Under the pieces are notes generated by a model, which saw nothing but the letters and a program-made list of their open reading frames with translations, was not told the origin of the DNA and searched no databases. Position numbers and translations under genes: made by a program. Below are positions 41,491 through 49,913 of a stretch of 64,000 bases of DNA, one piece after another. How positions within the stretch are numbered: position 1 is the first letter of the stretch; every line of letters starts with the position of its first letter. The stretch lies in NCBI GenBank assembly GCA_964549525.1, contig CAZJUR010000004.1:1-64000 (forward strand), given 5' to 3'. The DNA is from CAZJUR01 sp964549525 (GTDB lineage: Bacteria > Patescibacteriota > Saccharimonadia > Saccharimonadales > Saccharimonadaceae).

Positions 41491-43866
41491 TTACGTGTGA
41501 GATAAATGAATTTTCTCTTCTGTTTTTGCGATATCTATGGTGGTTTTAATGATGGTATCCGGTGCGAGCGAAATGCTATCAATCCCTTCTTCGACTAAGA
41601 AGCGGGCAAATTCAGGATAATCCGACGGTGCTTGCCCACAAATGCCAATCTTGACACCTTTCTTTTTTGCGCGTGATATAACAAGCCGGATCAATGCTTT
41701 GACGGCTTGGTTTTGCTCGTTATAAACATGCGCTACCGTGTGATTATCTCGATCAACACCTAGTGTCAGTTGGGTAAGATCGTTGGAACCAATCGAGAAT
41801 CCATCGAAATGCTCAGCGAACTCCTCTGCTAAAATGACATTTGACGGAATTTCTACCATGACATACACTTCAAATCCATTGTGACCGCGCTTGAGACCAT
41901 TTTCCGCCATAATATGCAGAACTTTTTGGGCTTCTTCGAGATCTCGACAAAATGGCACCATAGCTTTGACATTGGTAATGCCCATCTCATCTCGAACTTT
42001 TTTCATCGCCTGACACTCTAGAGCAAACGCATCTCGATATGTATCACTGTAGTAACGACTTGCTCCACGCCAGCCAATCATCGGATTATTTTCAATCGGC
42101 TCAAATTGTTTACCTCCGATGAGATTTGCATATTCATTTGTCTTGAAATCAGAGAAACGAATAATTACATCATTTGGGTAAAACGCCGCACCAATCATAC
42201 CGATACCTTCGGCTAATTTATCAATAAAATACTGAGATTTTTCTGTATATCCTGTCGTTAATTCATCGATCTCCGCCCGGACTTTTTTGTCTGTTATTTC
42301 ATCAAATCTGAGAAGAGCAAGTGGATGAATTTTGATATGAGAATCTATAATAAATTCTTCACGCGCCAAGCCGACACCGTCATTTGGGATCATAGAATAA
42401 GCAAACGCATGCTCTGGAGAGCCAATATTCATCATCACTTTAGTCTTAGGGCGAGGCAAGTCTTTTACATCAGTTTTATGTACTTCATACTGTAATTCAC
42501 CCTGATACACAAATCCTTCGTCGCTGCCTGAACAGTGAACGGTGAGTGCTTGACCATCATGAATCTTGTCACTCGCATCGCCAGTACCGACGACACATGG
42601 AATGCCAAGCTCACGTGACACAATCGCTGCATGACAGGTGCGGCCGCCTTTATCTGTCACAATAGCGCTGGCAATTTTCATGATCGGCACCCAGTCTGGA
42701 TCCGTCATTTCAGTGACTAATACATCACCTGCTTTAAAAGCATTTATGTCTTTGACGCTCATGATTTTATTCGCTTTACCAGTACCAATTTTATTACCGA
42801 CACTGGTGCCCTTAGCGATTAGTTCACCGTGTTCTTGCAAAACATATTCTTCGATTATATTGGTGTCTCGACGGGCTTGGACTGTTTCAGAACGCGCCTG
42901 AACGATGTACAGGCGATGATCATCTTCATCAAGTGCCCATTCGATATCCATTGGCTTGCCGTAGTGCGTTTCAATTTTGATAGCCCAGTCGGCTAATGTT
43001 TTGACTTGCTCGTCAGTGATAGAAAATCTATCTTGGTCTTTCTGGGATACGGCCAGATTTTTGGTTTTGCTTCCGGCCACAGGCACCATTTTGAGTTTCT
43101 TCGTACCACGTTTGCGTTTGACGATAGCTAGAGTAGGCTTGAACACCGTGAATTCATCAGGACTTACATGACCTTGTACAATATTTTCACCTAGCCCATA
43201 AATAGAGCTGACGATAACAGCATTTTTAAAACCAGATTCGGTATCAATGGTAAATATGACGCCAGCAGCTTCTGATTTGACAGCTACCATTTGCTGAATA
43301 CCAACACTCAGTGCAACTTTCATGTGGTCGAATCCATTAGTGACACGATAGACAATGGCGCGATCGGTGAAAAGAGAAGCGATACACTCTTTTGTGGCGC
43401 TTAATACATGGTCTACGCCTTCGATATTTAAGAATGTTGCTTGCTGACCGGCAAACGAAGCGTTAGGTAAGTCCTCTGCAGTAGCGGAAGATCGTACAGC
43501 TACCACCATGTTGCCATGATGACCACATTTTCGAGAAAGTTCTTTATACCCACGTATAATTTCATCTCTGAGATCATCGGGAAAAGTGGCTTCAACGATC
43601 ATTGATCGAATTGTGACACCTCGTTTAGCGAGATCTTGAATATTTTCGATATTGAGATCTTGTAAGACTTCGGCGATGCGTTGATTTAGTCCTGTAGATT
43701 CCAGGAAGTATCGATACGCCTCTGCGGTAGTAGCCACCCCGTTCGGGAGATTGACGCCTTGTGGCATAAGGTGACGATACATTTCACCGAGTGAAGCGTT
43801 TTTACCACCGACTTGAGGAATATCAGAAAGTGCTATCTCCTCAAAAAACTTCATGTATTTATACAT
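41491..43866 (-). CDS. ppsA: phosphoenolpyruvate synthase
   Basis: PEP synthase (791 aa) converts pyruvate and ATP to PEP, AMP and phosphate. In order there are the N-terminal ATP-grasp domain (VGGKNASLGEMYRHL, VRSSATAEDLPNASFAGQQ), the swivelling phospho-His domain (GGRTCHAAIVSRELGIPCVVG, about residue 412) and the PEP/pyruvate barrel (FSIGSNDLTQLTLGVDRDN, GICGQAPSDYP with the catalytic Cys, about 742). Pyruvate phosphate dikinase is less likely: length and the C-terminal sequence fit PpsA. The start at 43866 has an AGGGAGG ribosome site. It lies 75 bp downstream of the dehydrogenase-mutase fusion on the same strand and is probably co-transcribed. Confidence 0.95.
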   Translation of the reverse strand: MYKYMKFFEEIALSDIPQVGGKNASLGEMYRHLMPQGVNLPNGVATTAEAYRYFLESTGLNQRIAEVLQDLNIENIQDLAKRGVTIRSMIVEATFPDDLRDEIIRGYKELSRKCGHHGNMVVAVRSSATAEDLPNASFAGQQATFLNIEGVDHVLSATKECIASLFTDRAIVYRVTNGFDHMKVALSVGIQQMVAVKSEAAGVIFTIDTESGFKNAVIVSSIYGLGENIVQGHVSPDEFTVFKPTLAIVKRKRGTKKLKMVPVAGSKTKNLAVSQKDQDRFSITDEQVKTLADWAIKIETHYGKPMDIEWALDEDDHRLYIVQARSETVQARRDTNIIEEYVLQEHGELIAKGTSVGNKIGTGKANKIMSVKDINAFKAGDVLVTEMTDPDWVPIMKIASAIVTDKGGRTCHAAIVSRELGIPCVVGTGDASDKIHDGQALTVHCSGSDEGFVYQGELQYEVHKTDVKDLPRPKTKVMMNIGSPEHAFAYSMIPNDGVGLAREEFIIDSHIKIHPLALLRFDEITDKKVRAEIDELTTGYTEKSQYFIDKLAEGIGMIGAAFYPNDVIIRFSDFKTNEYANLIGGKQFEPIENNPMIGWRGASRYYSDTYRDAFALECQAMKKVRDEMGITNVKAMVPFCRDLEEAQKVLHIMAENGLKRGHNGFEVYVMVEIPSNVILAEEFAEHFDGFSIGSNDLTQLTLGVDRDNHTVAHVYNEQNQAVKALIRLVISRAKKKGVKIGICGQAPSDYPEFARFLVEEGIDSISLAPDTIIKTTIDIAKTEEKIHLSHT

Positions 43867-43941
43867 ATGTACCTAATCCCTCCCTTTCGTAAATGAGCTT
43901 TACTTCTATAGTAGCATAAGCGGCATAACCCTTCTATAAGC

Positions 43942-45600
43942 TTATGCATGCGGTGATGATATATCAAATTGATCAATTCGTTTTGTAACCATTGCTCCCT
44001 TGTCGTCGATTTCGTATGTAACGACTTGACCAAGGAGCATCTCCAGCTCTCCTATTTGTTGATCGCTTAGATGCTCGATGTATTTAATCAGTGCCCGCAA
44101 GCTATTACCGTGCGCGACTAGCAGCACATTCTCACCATTTTGGAGGTGAGGGAGGATAGTTTTTTGATAAAATGGCACAACGCGCTCATAGACCATTTTG
44201 AGGGTTTCACCACGCGGTACGGGATAATCCCAACTTCTTCTCAGTTTGTGAAACACTTCTTCGCCGAGCTTGTCGCACACTTCCCATTTGTTCATGCCAG
44301 TATAATCACCATAATCTCGTTCGTTGATGGCAGTCGAACGGTCATAGGGAACATTAAACTGTCCAGCGCTATCAAGCATGGCTTCCATTGTCTCAAGTGT
44401 CCGATGTTGTTCGGAGCAAAAGGCATGATCGATGGTGATATCGAGCTTTTTGAGCAGCCTTCCATAATCAGCAGCTTCGCGAAACCCCTTTTCACTCAGA
44501 TGTACATCACGCTTACCAGACCACTGACCCGTTGCGTTCCACACAGATTCAGCGTGACGGACAATGATGAGTTTGCCATATTCTTTTACATGCGTATCAA
44601 CTTTATTTGGGATATCGTTATACCAAAAACGGATAATATTTTGGCAGGTTGTTGAATTTATGCGTTCTATCGCTTCGATAGTATTAAATGCATTATGAGG
44701 TGTGATAATAACATTTGGCAACTTAGAAAGAGCTAGTTGCTCAATGCTATGCTGAGAATCGGCTCGACTGACCGAATCTTCATTTAAAAGCGCCATATTA
44801 TCATCGAGGTGCCATAACGCTTCACCCTCTAAAACATCTAGAGCTGCGCCACCTATTTTGTCACTCGCAAGAGCTTCAATAAGTGCTTTAGTATCGATAA
44901 TTTCTCCTCGCGCGGTATTGACGATAAGCGCCCCTGGCTTTACATAACCCAACTCTTTTTTTCCTAGCAGATGGTGGGTGGCTTTCATATAAGGCATATG
45001 AAGAGTGACGATATCACTCTGTGAAAGAAGTTGCTTTAAGGTCATGTACTCCATTCCGAGCTCATTGGCTACTTGTGTCTTGGGATACGGATCATGAGCA
45101 ATCACTTTCATATCAAAACCGCGCGCAATTCGTACTACTCTCAGTCCAATATGGCCGGTACCTATCACCCCAATTGTTTTTCCCGCCAGATCCGTACCTC
45201 GTAGGGATTGTGAACCAGCTCGAATTTGGGTAAAGCTTGACGCGTCAATAATTTTGCGTGTTAATGCAAGCAAAAGTGCAAATGTATATTCAGCAACTGT
45301 TTGTTCACCATACGAAGGAACATTTGTAACTACAATATTTCTGTCAGCGGCAGCCTTTAGGTCAATATTATTGAACCCTGTCGAACGGCAGGCTATTAAA
45401 CGTAACTTTGGTAGCGCCTCCATCATTTCTTTGGTAACACGGCTTCTGACAAATGGAGAAATTACTTCAGTTTCAGGATCGAGGTTTTCGCGCGTAATCT
45501 TATCATCAATAAACTTCCAATAATGATCAGTATTTTTTAACCCATCGGTCAGTTGCTGCTTATCAATATCAGATGCTTCATAAAAATAAATTACAGCCAT
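43942..45600 (-). CDS. fusion: D-2-hydroxyacid (D-lactate) dehydrogenase + phosphoglycerate mutase
   Basis: This 552-residue protein holds two enzymes. Residues 1 to about 335 are an NAD-dependent D-2-hydroxyacid dehydrogenase of the LdhA type: GVIGTGHIGLRVVRIA (147-152 is the GxGxxG), the substrate Arg in NTARGEI (R231) and the catalytic His in ITPHNAF (H302). Residues about 340-552 are a 2,3-bisphosphoglycerate-dependent phosphoglycerate mutase (GpmA type): LIIVRHAESVWN with phospho-His H349, NERDYGDYTGMNK, PVPRGETLK and VAHGNSLRALIKYIE. There is no stop or frameshift between them. The ATG at 45600 has CATAAT 7 nt upstream; the longer frame to 45738 runs into eno. Eno is divergent and ppsA is downstream, so the next glycolytic steps are neighbours. 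Confidence 0.92.
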   Translation of the reverse strand: MAVIYFYEASDIDKQQLTDGLKNTDHYWKFIDDKITRENLDPETEVISPFVRSRVTKEMMEALPKLRLIACRSTGFNNIDLKAAADRNIVVTNVPSYGEQTVAEYTFALLLALTRKIIDASSFTQIRAGSQSLRGTDLAGKTIGVIGTGHIGLRVVRIARGFDMKVIAHDPYPKTQVANELGMEYMTLKQLLSQSDIVTLHMPYMKATHHLLGKKELGYVKPGALIVNTARGEIIDTKALIEALASDKIGGAALDVLEGEALWHLDDNMALLNEDSVSRADSQHSIEQLALSKLPNVIITPHNAFNTIEAIERINSTTCQNIIRFWYNDIPNKVDTHVKEYGKLIIVRHAESVWNATGQWSGKRDVHLSEKGFREAADYGRLLKKLDITIDHAFCSEQHRTLETMEAMLDSAGQFNVPYDRSTAINERDYGDYTGMNKWEVCDKLGEEVFHKLRRSWDYPVPRGETLKMVYERVVPFYQKTILPHLQNGENVLLVAHGNSLRALIKYIEHLSDQQIGELEMLLGQVVTYEIDDKGAMVTKRIDQFDISSPHA

Positions 45601-45646
45601 AAGCACTATTATGGCATATTCGTTGGCTATGTGAGAAGATGGAAGT

Positions 45647-46915
45647 ATGAAAATCGAACACATAGTTGCCCGACAAATCATTGACTCGAGAGGAAATCCA
45701 ACAGTAGAGGCAGATGTATACGTCTCAGGCGGCATCATGGGTAGAGCGGCGGTGCCATCCGGCGCTTCAACCGGCAGCCACGAGGCTCGTGAACTGCGAG
45801 ACGGTGGGGTGGCTTTTCATGGTCTCGGAGTACAAAAAGCCATTGATAATATTTCTCAAATTATCACTCCTGCTCTCATGAGTATGGATGTGTCAAATCA
45901 ACAATCTCTCGATAATAGACTTATTGAATTAGACGGAACGAATAACAAAGAAAAATTAGGCGCCAATGCTTTGCTCGCTATATCACTAGCAGCGGCCCAT
46001 GCCGCAGCACGTGCGGCGGGAATACCATTATATAAGCACATTAATCTTCTTGCTGACTCTCCGACGATGAATGTTCCACTCCCTATGATGAATGTACTAA
46101 ACGGCGGAGCACACGCCGCACATAGTACTGATATTCAGGAGAGCATGATAATGCCGGTCGGTGCATCTTCTATTCACCAAGCAATTCAAATAGGCTGCGA
46201 AGTTTTTCATGCGCTTAAAGATCTTTTACAAGAAGCGGGCTACAGTACCACCGTTGGAGACGAAGGCGGTTTTGCGCCTCATTTTTCTCATGGCAATGCC
46301 GAAGCCTTAGATTTTTTAGTACAAGCGATTCAGAAAGCAGGCTATGATACCCACAAAGATTTTAAACTCGCTCTTGATGTCGCTGCTAGCGAGCTATACC
46401 AAAACGGTACCTATCATCTCGCCAGTGAACAAAAGAATTTTACGAGTTCTGATATGCGTCTGTGGCTCGCATCATTGGTTGACAAATATCCCATTATATC
46501 TATCGAGGATGGACTATCAGAAGACGATTGGGCCGAATGGAAACAGCTGCTGTCTGATTTACCTCAAACGCAAATTGTGGGTGATGATTTATTAGTGACC
46601 AATGTAGCTCGTATTCAAAAAGCCGTTGAACAACAAGCAGCAAATGCCGTACTCATAAAACCAAATCAAATCGGCACACTGACCGAAACGATAAACGCTA
46701 TTTTATTTGCAAAAAAGCACCATCTCCAAACGATTATCTCTCATCGATCGGGAGAAACAGAAGATACTACCATCGCGCATCTCGCAGTTGGTACAGGTGC
46801 GGGTCAAATCAAAACTGGTTCAGTCTCTCGATCAGAACGGGTAGCAAAATACAATGAATTAATCCGTATAGCCGAAGCGGATCCATCGCTTCCATTCTCA
46901 TCTTTTAACTTGTGA
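45647..46915 (+). CDS. eno: enolase
   Basis: Enolase (422 aa) converts 2-phosphoglycerate to PEP. Visible are the N-terminal RQIIDSRGNPTVEADV, GRAAVPSGASTGSHEA, the metal and catalytic residues in TTVGDEGGFAP, ISIEDGLSEDDW and VGDDLLVTN, KPNQIGTLTET with the catalytic Lys, and SHRSGETEDTTIAHLAV. The length is typical. It is divergent from the dehydrogenase-mutase fusion with 46 bp between starts. The -35 box of the tRNA-Cys promoter overlaps its TGA stop. Confidence 0.97.
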   Translation: MKIEHIVARQIIDSRGNPTVEADVYVSGGIMGRAAVPSGASTGSHEARELRDGGVAFHGLGVQKAIDNISQIITPALMSMDVSNQQSLDNRLIELDGTNNKEKLGANALLAISLAAAHAAARAAGIPLYKHINLLADSPTMNVPLPMMNVLNGGAHAAHSTDIQESMIMPVGASSIHQAIQIGCEVFHALKDLLQEAGYSTTVGDEGGFAPHFSHGNAEALDFLVQAIQKAGYDTHKDFKLALDVAASELYQNGTYHLASEQKNFTSSDMRLWLASLVDKYPIISIEDGLSEDDWAEWKQLLSDLPQTQIVGDDLLVTNVARIQKAVEQQAANAVLIKPNQIGTLTETINAILFAKKHHLQTIISHRSGETEDTTIAHLAVGTGAGQIKTGSVSRSERVAKYNELIRIAEADPSLPFSSFNL

Positions 46916-46939
46916 AAAAGGTGGAATATTCGGTATACT
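46910..46939 (+). promoter_or_regulatory. promoter of tRNA-Cys
   Basis: TTGTGA (46910-46915, containing the eno stop), 18-bp spacer, TATACT (46934-46939). It predicts a 5' leader of about 43 nt. Confidence 0.6.
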
Positions 46940-46988
46940 AGCACAGTGGTTCATCCTACGGACAAACCTCATACATCCTAATGTATAG

Positions 46989-47062
46989 GGCGCCTTGGCC
47001 GAGAAGTTAGGCAACGGTCTGCAAAACCGTGTAGGCGGGAGCGTTACCCGCAGGTGCCTCCA
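46989..47062 (+). tRNA. tRNA-Cys (anticodon GCA) with non-canonical T-loop
   Basis: Acceptor GGCGCCT/AGGTGCC with discriminator T (normal for Cys) and encoded CCA, 3-bp D-stem GCC/GGC, anticodon stem ACGGT/ACCGT with loop CTGCAAA (GCA), T-stem GCGGG/CCCGC. The T-loop (47040-47046) is AGCGTTA instead of TTCRANT: only C56 and G57 are kept, T54 and A58 are swapped to A54 and T58, and T55 is G. The D-loop lacks the usual GG at 18-19 (GAGAAGTTA). All stems pair perfectly. A strong terminator follows directly. Confidence 0.9.
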
Positions 47063-47092
47063 AAAAATAATCTCAGATTTGAGATTATTTTT
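47063..47092. terminator. bidirectional terminator, tRNA-Cys / hydrolase
   Basis: A perfect 13-bp stem (47063-47075 with 47080-47092, core AATAATCTCA/TGAGATTATT) around GATT, flanked by A-run and T-run. It ends tRNA-Cys on the plus strand and can end the convergent hydrolase gene, whose stop codon lies within it. Confidence 0.85.
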
Positions 47093-47675
47093 GTTTTAAA
47101 ATCTTGAGCAGTTCTGGAAAGGTCGGATCAATAAAATGGCCACGATCTATGAAAGAGTGTGTAATTGCGCTAGGTAAATCAGCTTGAAATTTTGCTAATT
47201 CAGTATATGGAACCACTTGATCATCCTCGCTATGGAAAAGGTGAATTTCTTGAGCGCTGAGGTATAATCGATCTGTTTTGAGGGGAAGAAAACTATTGCT
47301 CTCACCAGATACTTTTTTATCATACACACCAGCTATGAGTATTAATCTACGTAGCGGATGACTTAAGGGATAATTCTGCAGATACTTAGCTAAAAACATT
47401 GCCCCCAAACTGTGTCCAACTAATTGAACATCTTTTCTAAAAAAGGGTATCATTTTCTCAAAATAAATTTTCCATTCTTCGTATTGTGCATTATCGCTAC
47501 TAGGCATGTTCGGTAGCAACACATCTGCTCTTGGCATATTTTGAGCAATCCATTCTCGCCACCGCTGTGAATATTTAAGGCACTCATACTCTATGCTTTT
47601 AGACTTTAAATTACTTATATATGCACTGTATGAGGAGAAGCTTTGCCCACCGTGAATGATAAAGATTTGTTTCAT
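47085..47675 (-). CDS. alpha/beta hydrolase, RBBP9/YdeN family
   Basis: This 196-residue serine hydrolase has an early FIIHGGQSFSSYS, the nucleophile elbow LVGHSLGAMFLAKYL, an acid residue in HSEDDQVVPY and the catalytic His in RGHFIDP. The order and size fit the RBBP9/YdeN group, whose substrates are mostly unknown. There is no signal peptide. The ATG at 47675 is chosen because a TATAAT box ends 7 nt upstream; the longer frame to 47831 runs antisense through tRNA-Leu(UAA). Confidence 0.87.
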   Translation of the reverse strand: MKQIFIIHGGQSFSSYSAYISNLKSKSIEYECLKYSQRWREWIAQNMPRADVLLPNMPSSDNAQYEEWKIYFEKMIPFFRKDVQLVGHSLGAMFLAKYLQNYPLSHPLRRLILIAGVYDKKVSGESNSFLPLKTDRLYLSAQEIHLFHSEDDQVVPYTELAKFQADLPSAITHSFIDRGHFIDPTFPELLKILKQK

Positions 47676-47682
47676 GTTATTT

Positions 47683-47690
47683 ATTATACT
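47683..47690. promoter_or_regulatory. bidirectional -10 octamer (hydrolase / tRNA-Leu UAA)
   Basis: ATTATACT: plus-strand TATACT (47685-47690) for tRNA-Leu, minus-strand TATAAT (47688-47683) for the hydrolase. It is the same octamer, inverted, as the one at 38705. Confidence 0.6.
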
Positions 47691-47704
47691 AAAATGAGAT
47701 GAAC

Positions 47705-47790
47705 GGGCGAGTGGCGGAATTGGTATACGCGGTGGACTTAAAATCCGCTGGCCAAAAGCCTTGAGGGTTCGAGTCCCTCCTCGCCCACCA
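47705..47790 (+). tRNA. tRNA-Leu (anticodon UAA)
   Basis: Class II tRNA: acceptor GGGCGAG/CTCGCCC, discriminator A, encoded CCA, D-arm AATTGGTATAC, anticodon stem GTGGA/TCCGC with loop CTTAAAA (TAA), long variable arm TGGCCAAAAGCC, canonical T-loop TTCGAGT. It decodes UUA and UUG. Confidence 0.96.
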
Positions 47791-47809
47791 AATTTATTCA
47801 AATAATAGT

Positions 47810-47838
47810 TTGCAGCTGCAGTATATTTCATGTATAAT
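47810..47838 (+). promoter_or_regulatory. promoter of tuf
   Basis: TTGCAG (47810-47815), 17-bp spacer, TATAAT (47833-47838). The leader of about 72 nt carries AGAGGAG just before the ATG at 47917. Confidence 0.7.
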
Positions 47839-47916
47839 GATGCTATATTGCCGTATGAGGTTTTATAGTCTTATGCGCAAGAAAATAACTAGTAAAGTAA
47901 AGAGGAGAAATAATAA

Positions 47917-49098
47917 ATGGCAGATTTTGACCGAAGTAAGCCACATGTTAATGTCGGTACAATGGGTCACGTTGACCATGGTAAAACAACTTTAACCGCC
48001 GCAATCACCGCGACACTTGCAGCTAAACTGCCAAGCGACGTTAATAAACCAGTTGCATATGATCAAATCGATAATGCACCCGAAGAAAAACAACGCGGTA
48101 TTACTATTGCAACATCTCACCAAGAATATGAAAGTGAAAAGCGTCACTATGCACACGTAGATATGCCTGGACACGCGGACTATGTAAAAAATATGATTAC
48201 CGGTGCCGCCCAAGTAGATGGAGCTATCCTAGTTGTGTCTGCAGCTGATGGTCCTATGCCACAAACACGCGAGCATGTTCTTCTAGCTCGTCAGGTAGGT
48301 GTTCCTAAAATCGTTGTCTTCCTCAACAAAATGGATATGGCTGACGAAGAATTGGTTGAGCTTGTTGAAGAAGATGTTCGTGACCTCCTCGCAAAAAATG
48401 AGTTTGATCGAGACTGTCCTATCATCAAAGGTTCTGCACTGAAGGCGCTTGAAGGTGACGAAAAGTATCAAGAAGCAATCATGGAACTCGTTAAAGCTAT
48501 GGACGACTATATTCCAGAGCCACAACGTGATCTTGATAAGCCATTCCTTATGCCAATCGAAGACGTTTTCTCAATCAAAGGTCGAGGAACTGTCGCAACT
48601 GGTCGTATCGAACAAGGTGTCATCAACATTAATGATGAAGTTGAAATTGTCGGTATAAAAGATCTGCAAAAATCAGTCGTTACAGGAATCGAAGCTTTCA
48701 AAAAGAATCTTGATCGCGGACAAGCTGGCGACAATGCCGGTATCTTGCTACGAGGTATTGAGCGTGATGATATCGAACGTGGACAGGTGATTGCAAAGCC
48801 TGGTTCTATCACACCACACACTGAGTTTGATGCAGAAGTATATGTGCTTACTAAAGAAGAAGGTGGTCGTCATACCCCATTCTTCAAAGGCTATAAACCA
48901 CAATTTTACTTCCGTACCACTGATGTAACTGGCGAAGTAGAACTACCTGCCGATAAGGAAATGGTCATGCCAGGTGATACAGTAACCTTTAAGGTCAAAC
49001 TACTCGCTCCAATCGCTATGGAACAAGGCTTACGCTTTGCTATCCGTGAAGGTGGACGCACTGTTGGTGCAGGTGTTGTTACAAAAATTAACAAATAA
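47917..49098 (+). CDS. tuf: elongation factor Tu
   Basis: EF-Tu (393 aa) delivers aminoacyl-tRNA to the ribosome. G motifs GHVDHGKTTL, RGITIATSH, DMPGHADYVKN and NKMD are present, then domains II and III (GRGTVATGRIEQGV, RHTPFFKGYKPQFYFRTTDVTG, GGRTVGAGVVTKI). Unlike most bacteria it is not in an operon with rpsL, rpsG and fusA, but is a single gene with its own promoter and terminator, just upstream of the second membrane/YtxH module and the S10 cluster. Confidence 0.98.
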   Translation: MADFDRSKPHVNVGTMGHVDHGKTTLTAAITATLAAKLPSDVNKPVAYDQIDNAPEEKQRGITIATSHQEYESEKRHYAHVDMPGHADYVKNMITGAAQVDGAILVVSAADGPMPQTREHVLLARQVGVPKIVVFLNKMDMADEELVELVEEDVRDLLAKNEFDRDCPIIKGSALKALEGDEKYQEAIMELVKAMDDYIPEPQRDLDKPFLMPIEDVFSIKGRGTVATGRIEQGVININDEVEIVGIKDLQKSVVTGIEAFKKNLDRGQAGDNAGILLRGIERDDIERGQVIAKPGSITPHTEFDAEVYVLTKEEGGRHTPFFKGYKPQFYFRTTDVTGEVELPADKEMVMPGDTVTFKVKLLAPIAMEQGLRFAIREGGRTVGAGVVTKINK

Positions 49099-49113
49099 TT
49101 TGTACCTCAAATG

Positions 49114-49144
49114 AAAAAGAACCCAATATATTGGGTTCTTTTTT
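49114..49144 (+). terminator. intrinsic terminator of tuf
   Basis: A perfect 13-bp stem (49114-49126 with 49131-49143; core GAACCCAA/TTGGGTTC) with loop TATA and a terminal run of six T. Confidence 0.9.
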
Positions 49145-49198
49145 AGTAATTATCTGCAAAAGAGCGTATACTACTAATGAGAAATAAGGAGAAAACAT

Positions 49199-49414
49199 AT
49201 GGAGATTCAAACTGCAATTACGTTACTCACTATCACCGTCATACTATTATCTATAGTCATTATCACACTTTTGGTTGCTACAACACTTGTCATGCTAAAA
49301 TTACGACAGACAGTAAAGCAAGTAAATCTTGTCACGCATAACATCGCAGAAATAACTACCTGGATGACCCCATTAACCGTTGTTAAAACGATTAAAAGAG
49401 TATTTAAAAAGTAA
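49199..49414 (+). CDS. small single-helix membrane protein, module copy 2
   Basis: This 71-residue protein has a hydrophobic helix (about 5-35, ITLLTITVILLSIVIITLL), a polar helix (TVKQVNLVTHNIAEITTW) and a basic end (TIKRVFKK). Architecture, size and position before a YtxH gene match the 3672-3923 protein, although identity is low. It has its own TATACT box (49167-49172) and a Shine-Dalgarno AAGGAG. Function unknown. Confidence 0.68.
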   Translation: MEIQTAITLLTITVILLSIVIITLLVATTLVMLKLRQTVKQVNLVTHNIAEITTWMTPLTVVKTIKRVFKK

Positions 49415-49425
49415 AGGAGAAATAC

Positions 49426-49785
49426 ATGGCAAAAACATTTGGAAAAGTTATATTAGCCACCATCGCAGGTGCGGTAGCTGGAGTGCTTTTGGCTCCGAAA
49501 AGTGGGAAAGAAAATCGGAAAGATCTCAAGAAAAAAGCAGATGAACTTCAGCGAAATGCCCAAAAAAAGTATGAGCAAGTAAAAAAATCAAGTAAAAAAG
49601 GCAAAAAAGATTTAGACGGAATTGTTACGCGGGCGCAAGGAGAATTTGAAGAATTTAAAGATTCTACCGTCAAACACGTGAATTCAGCAGCGAAAGAACT
49701 CAAAAAAGTCGGCTTAGACGCTAAACGACGGAGTCAACATATTTCAAAAGACGCCAAAGATACAATCAAGAAAAGTGACTCATAG
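49426..49785 (+). CDS. YtxH-like protein, copy 2
   Basis: This 119-residue protein begins with the hydrophobic glycine/alanine-rich segment FGKVILATIAGAVAGVLLAPKSGKENRKDLKKKAD, shared in pattern with the 3926-4204 protein, then a long Lys-rich helical tail (about 27 residues longer than copy 1) that should form a coiled coil. It starts 11 bp after its partner with AAAGGAG upstream. Stress-related membrane-associated role by family; molecular role unknown. Confidence 0.82.
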   Translation: MAKTFGKVILATIAGAVAGVLLAPKSGKENRKDLKKKADELQRNAQKKYEQVKKSSKKGKKDLDGIVTRAQGEFEEFKDSTVKHVNSAAKELKKVGLDAKRRSQHISKDAKDTIKKSDS

Positions 49786-49801
49786 CTCTCTATTAACTGT
49801 C

Positions 49802-49830
49802 TTGCATAAATTGCTTGCGTATAGTATGAT
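49802..49830 (+). promoter_or_regulatory. promoter of rpsJ
   Basis: TTGCAT (49802-49807), 17-bp spacer, TATGAT (49825-49830). The leader is about 77 nt with AGGAGA before the ATG at 49914. Confidence 0.6.
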
Positions 49831-49913
49831 TTAGTTTGATAGAAAATAATTCTACTGAGAACTTGGCTGATGATGAGCGTCACAAGATTACAGTAGCGTA
49901 CATAGGAGATAGT

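Noticed and set aside
41464..41500. CACGTA/TACGTG inverted repeat between PAP2 and ppsA as a terminator
   Set aside because: The stem is 6 bp with a long loop and no T-run, so it is not convincing.
45601..45738. A longer N-terminus for the dehydrogenase-mutase fusion
   Set aside because: It would overlap the start of eno and shows no dehydrogenase homology; ATG 45600 has a -10 box 7 nt upstream.
47676..47831. N-terminal extension of the alpha/beta hydrolase
   Set aside because: It runs antisense through tRNA-Leu(UAA).
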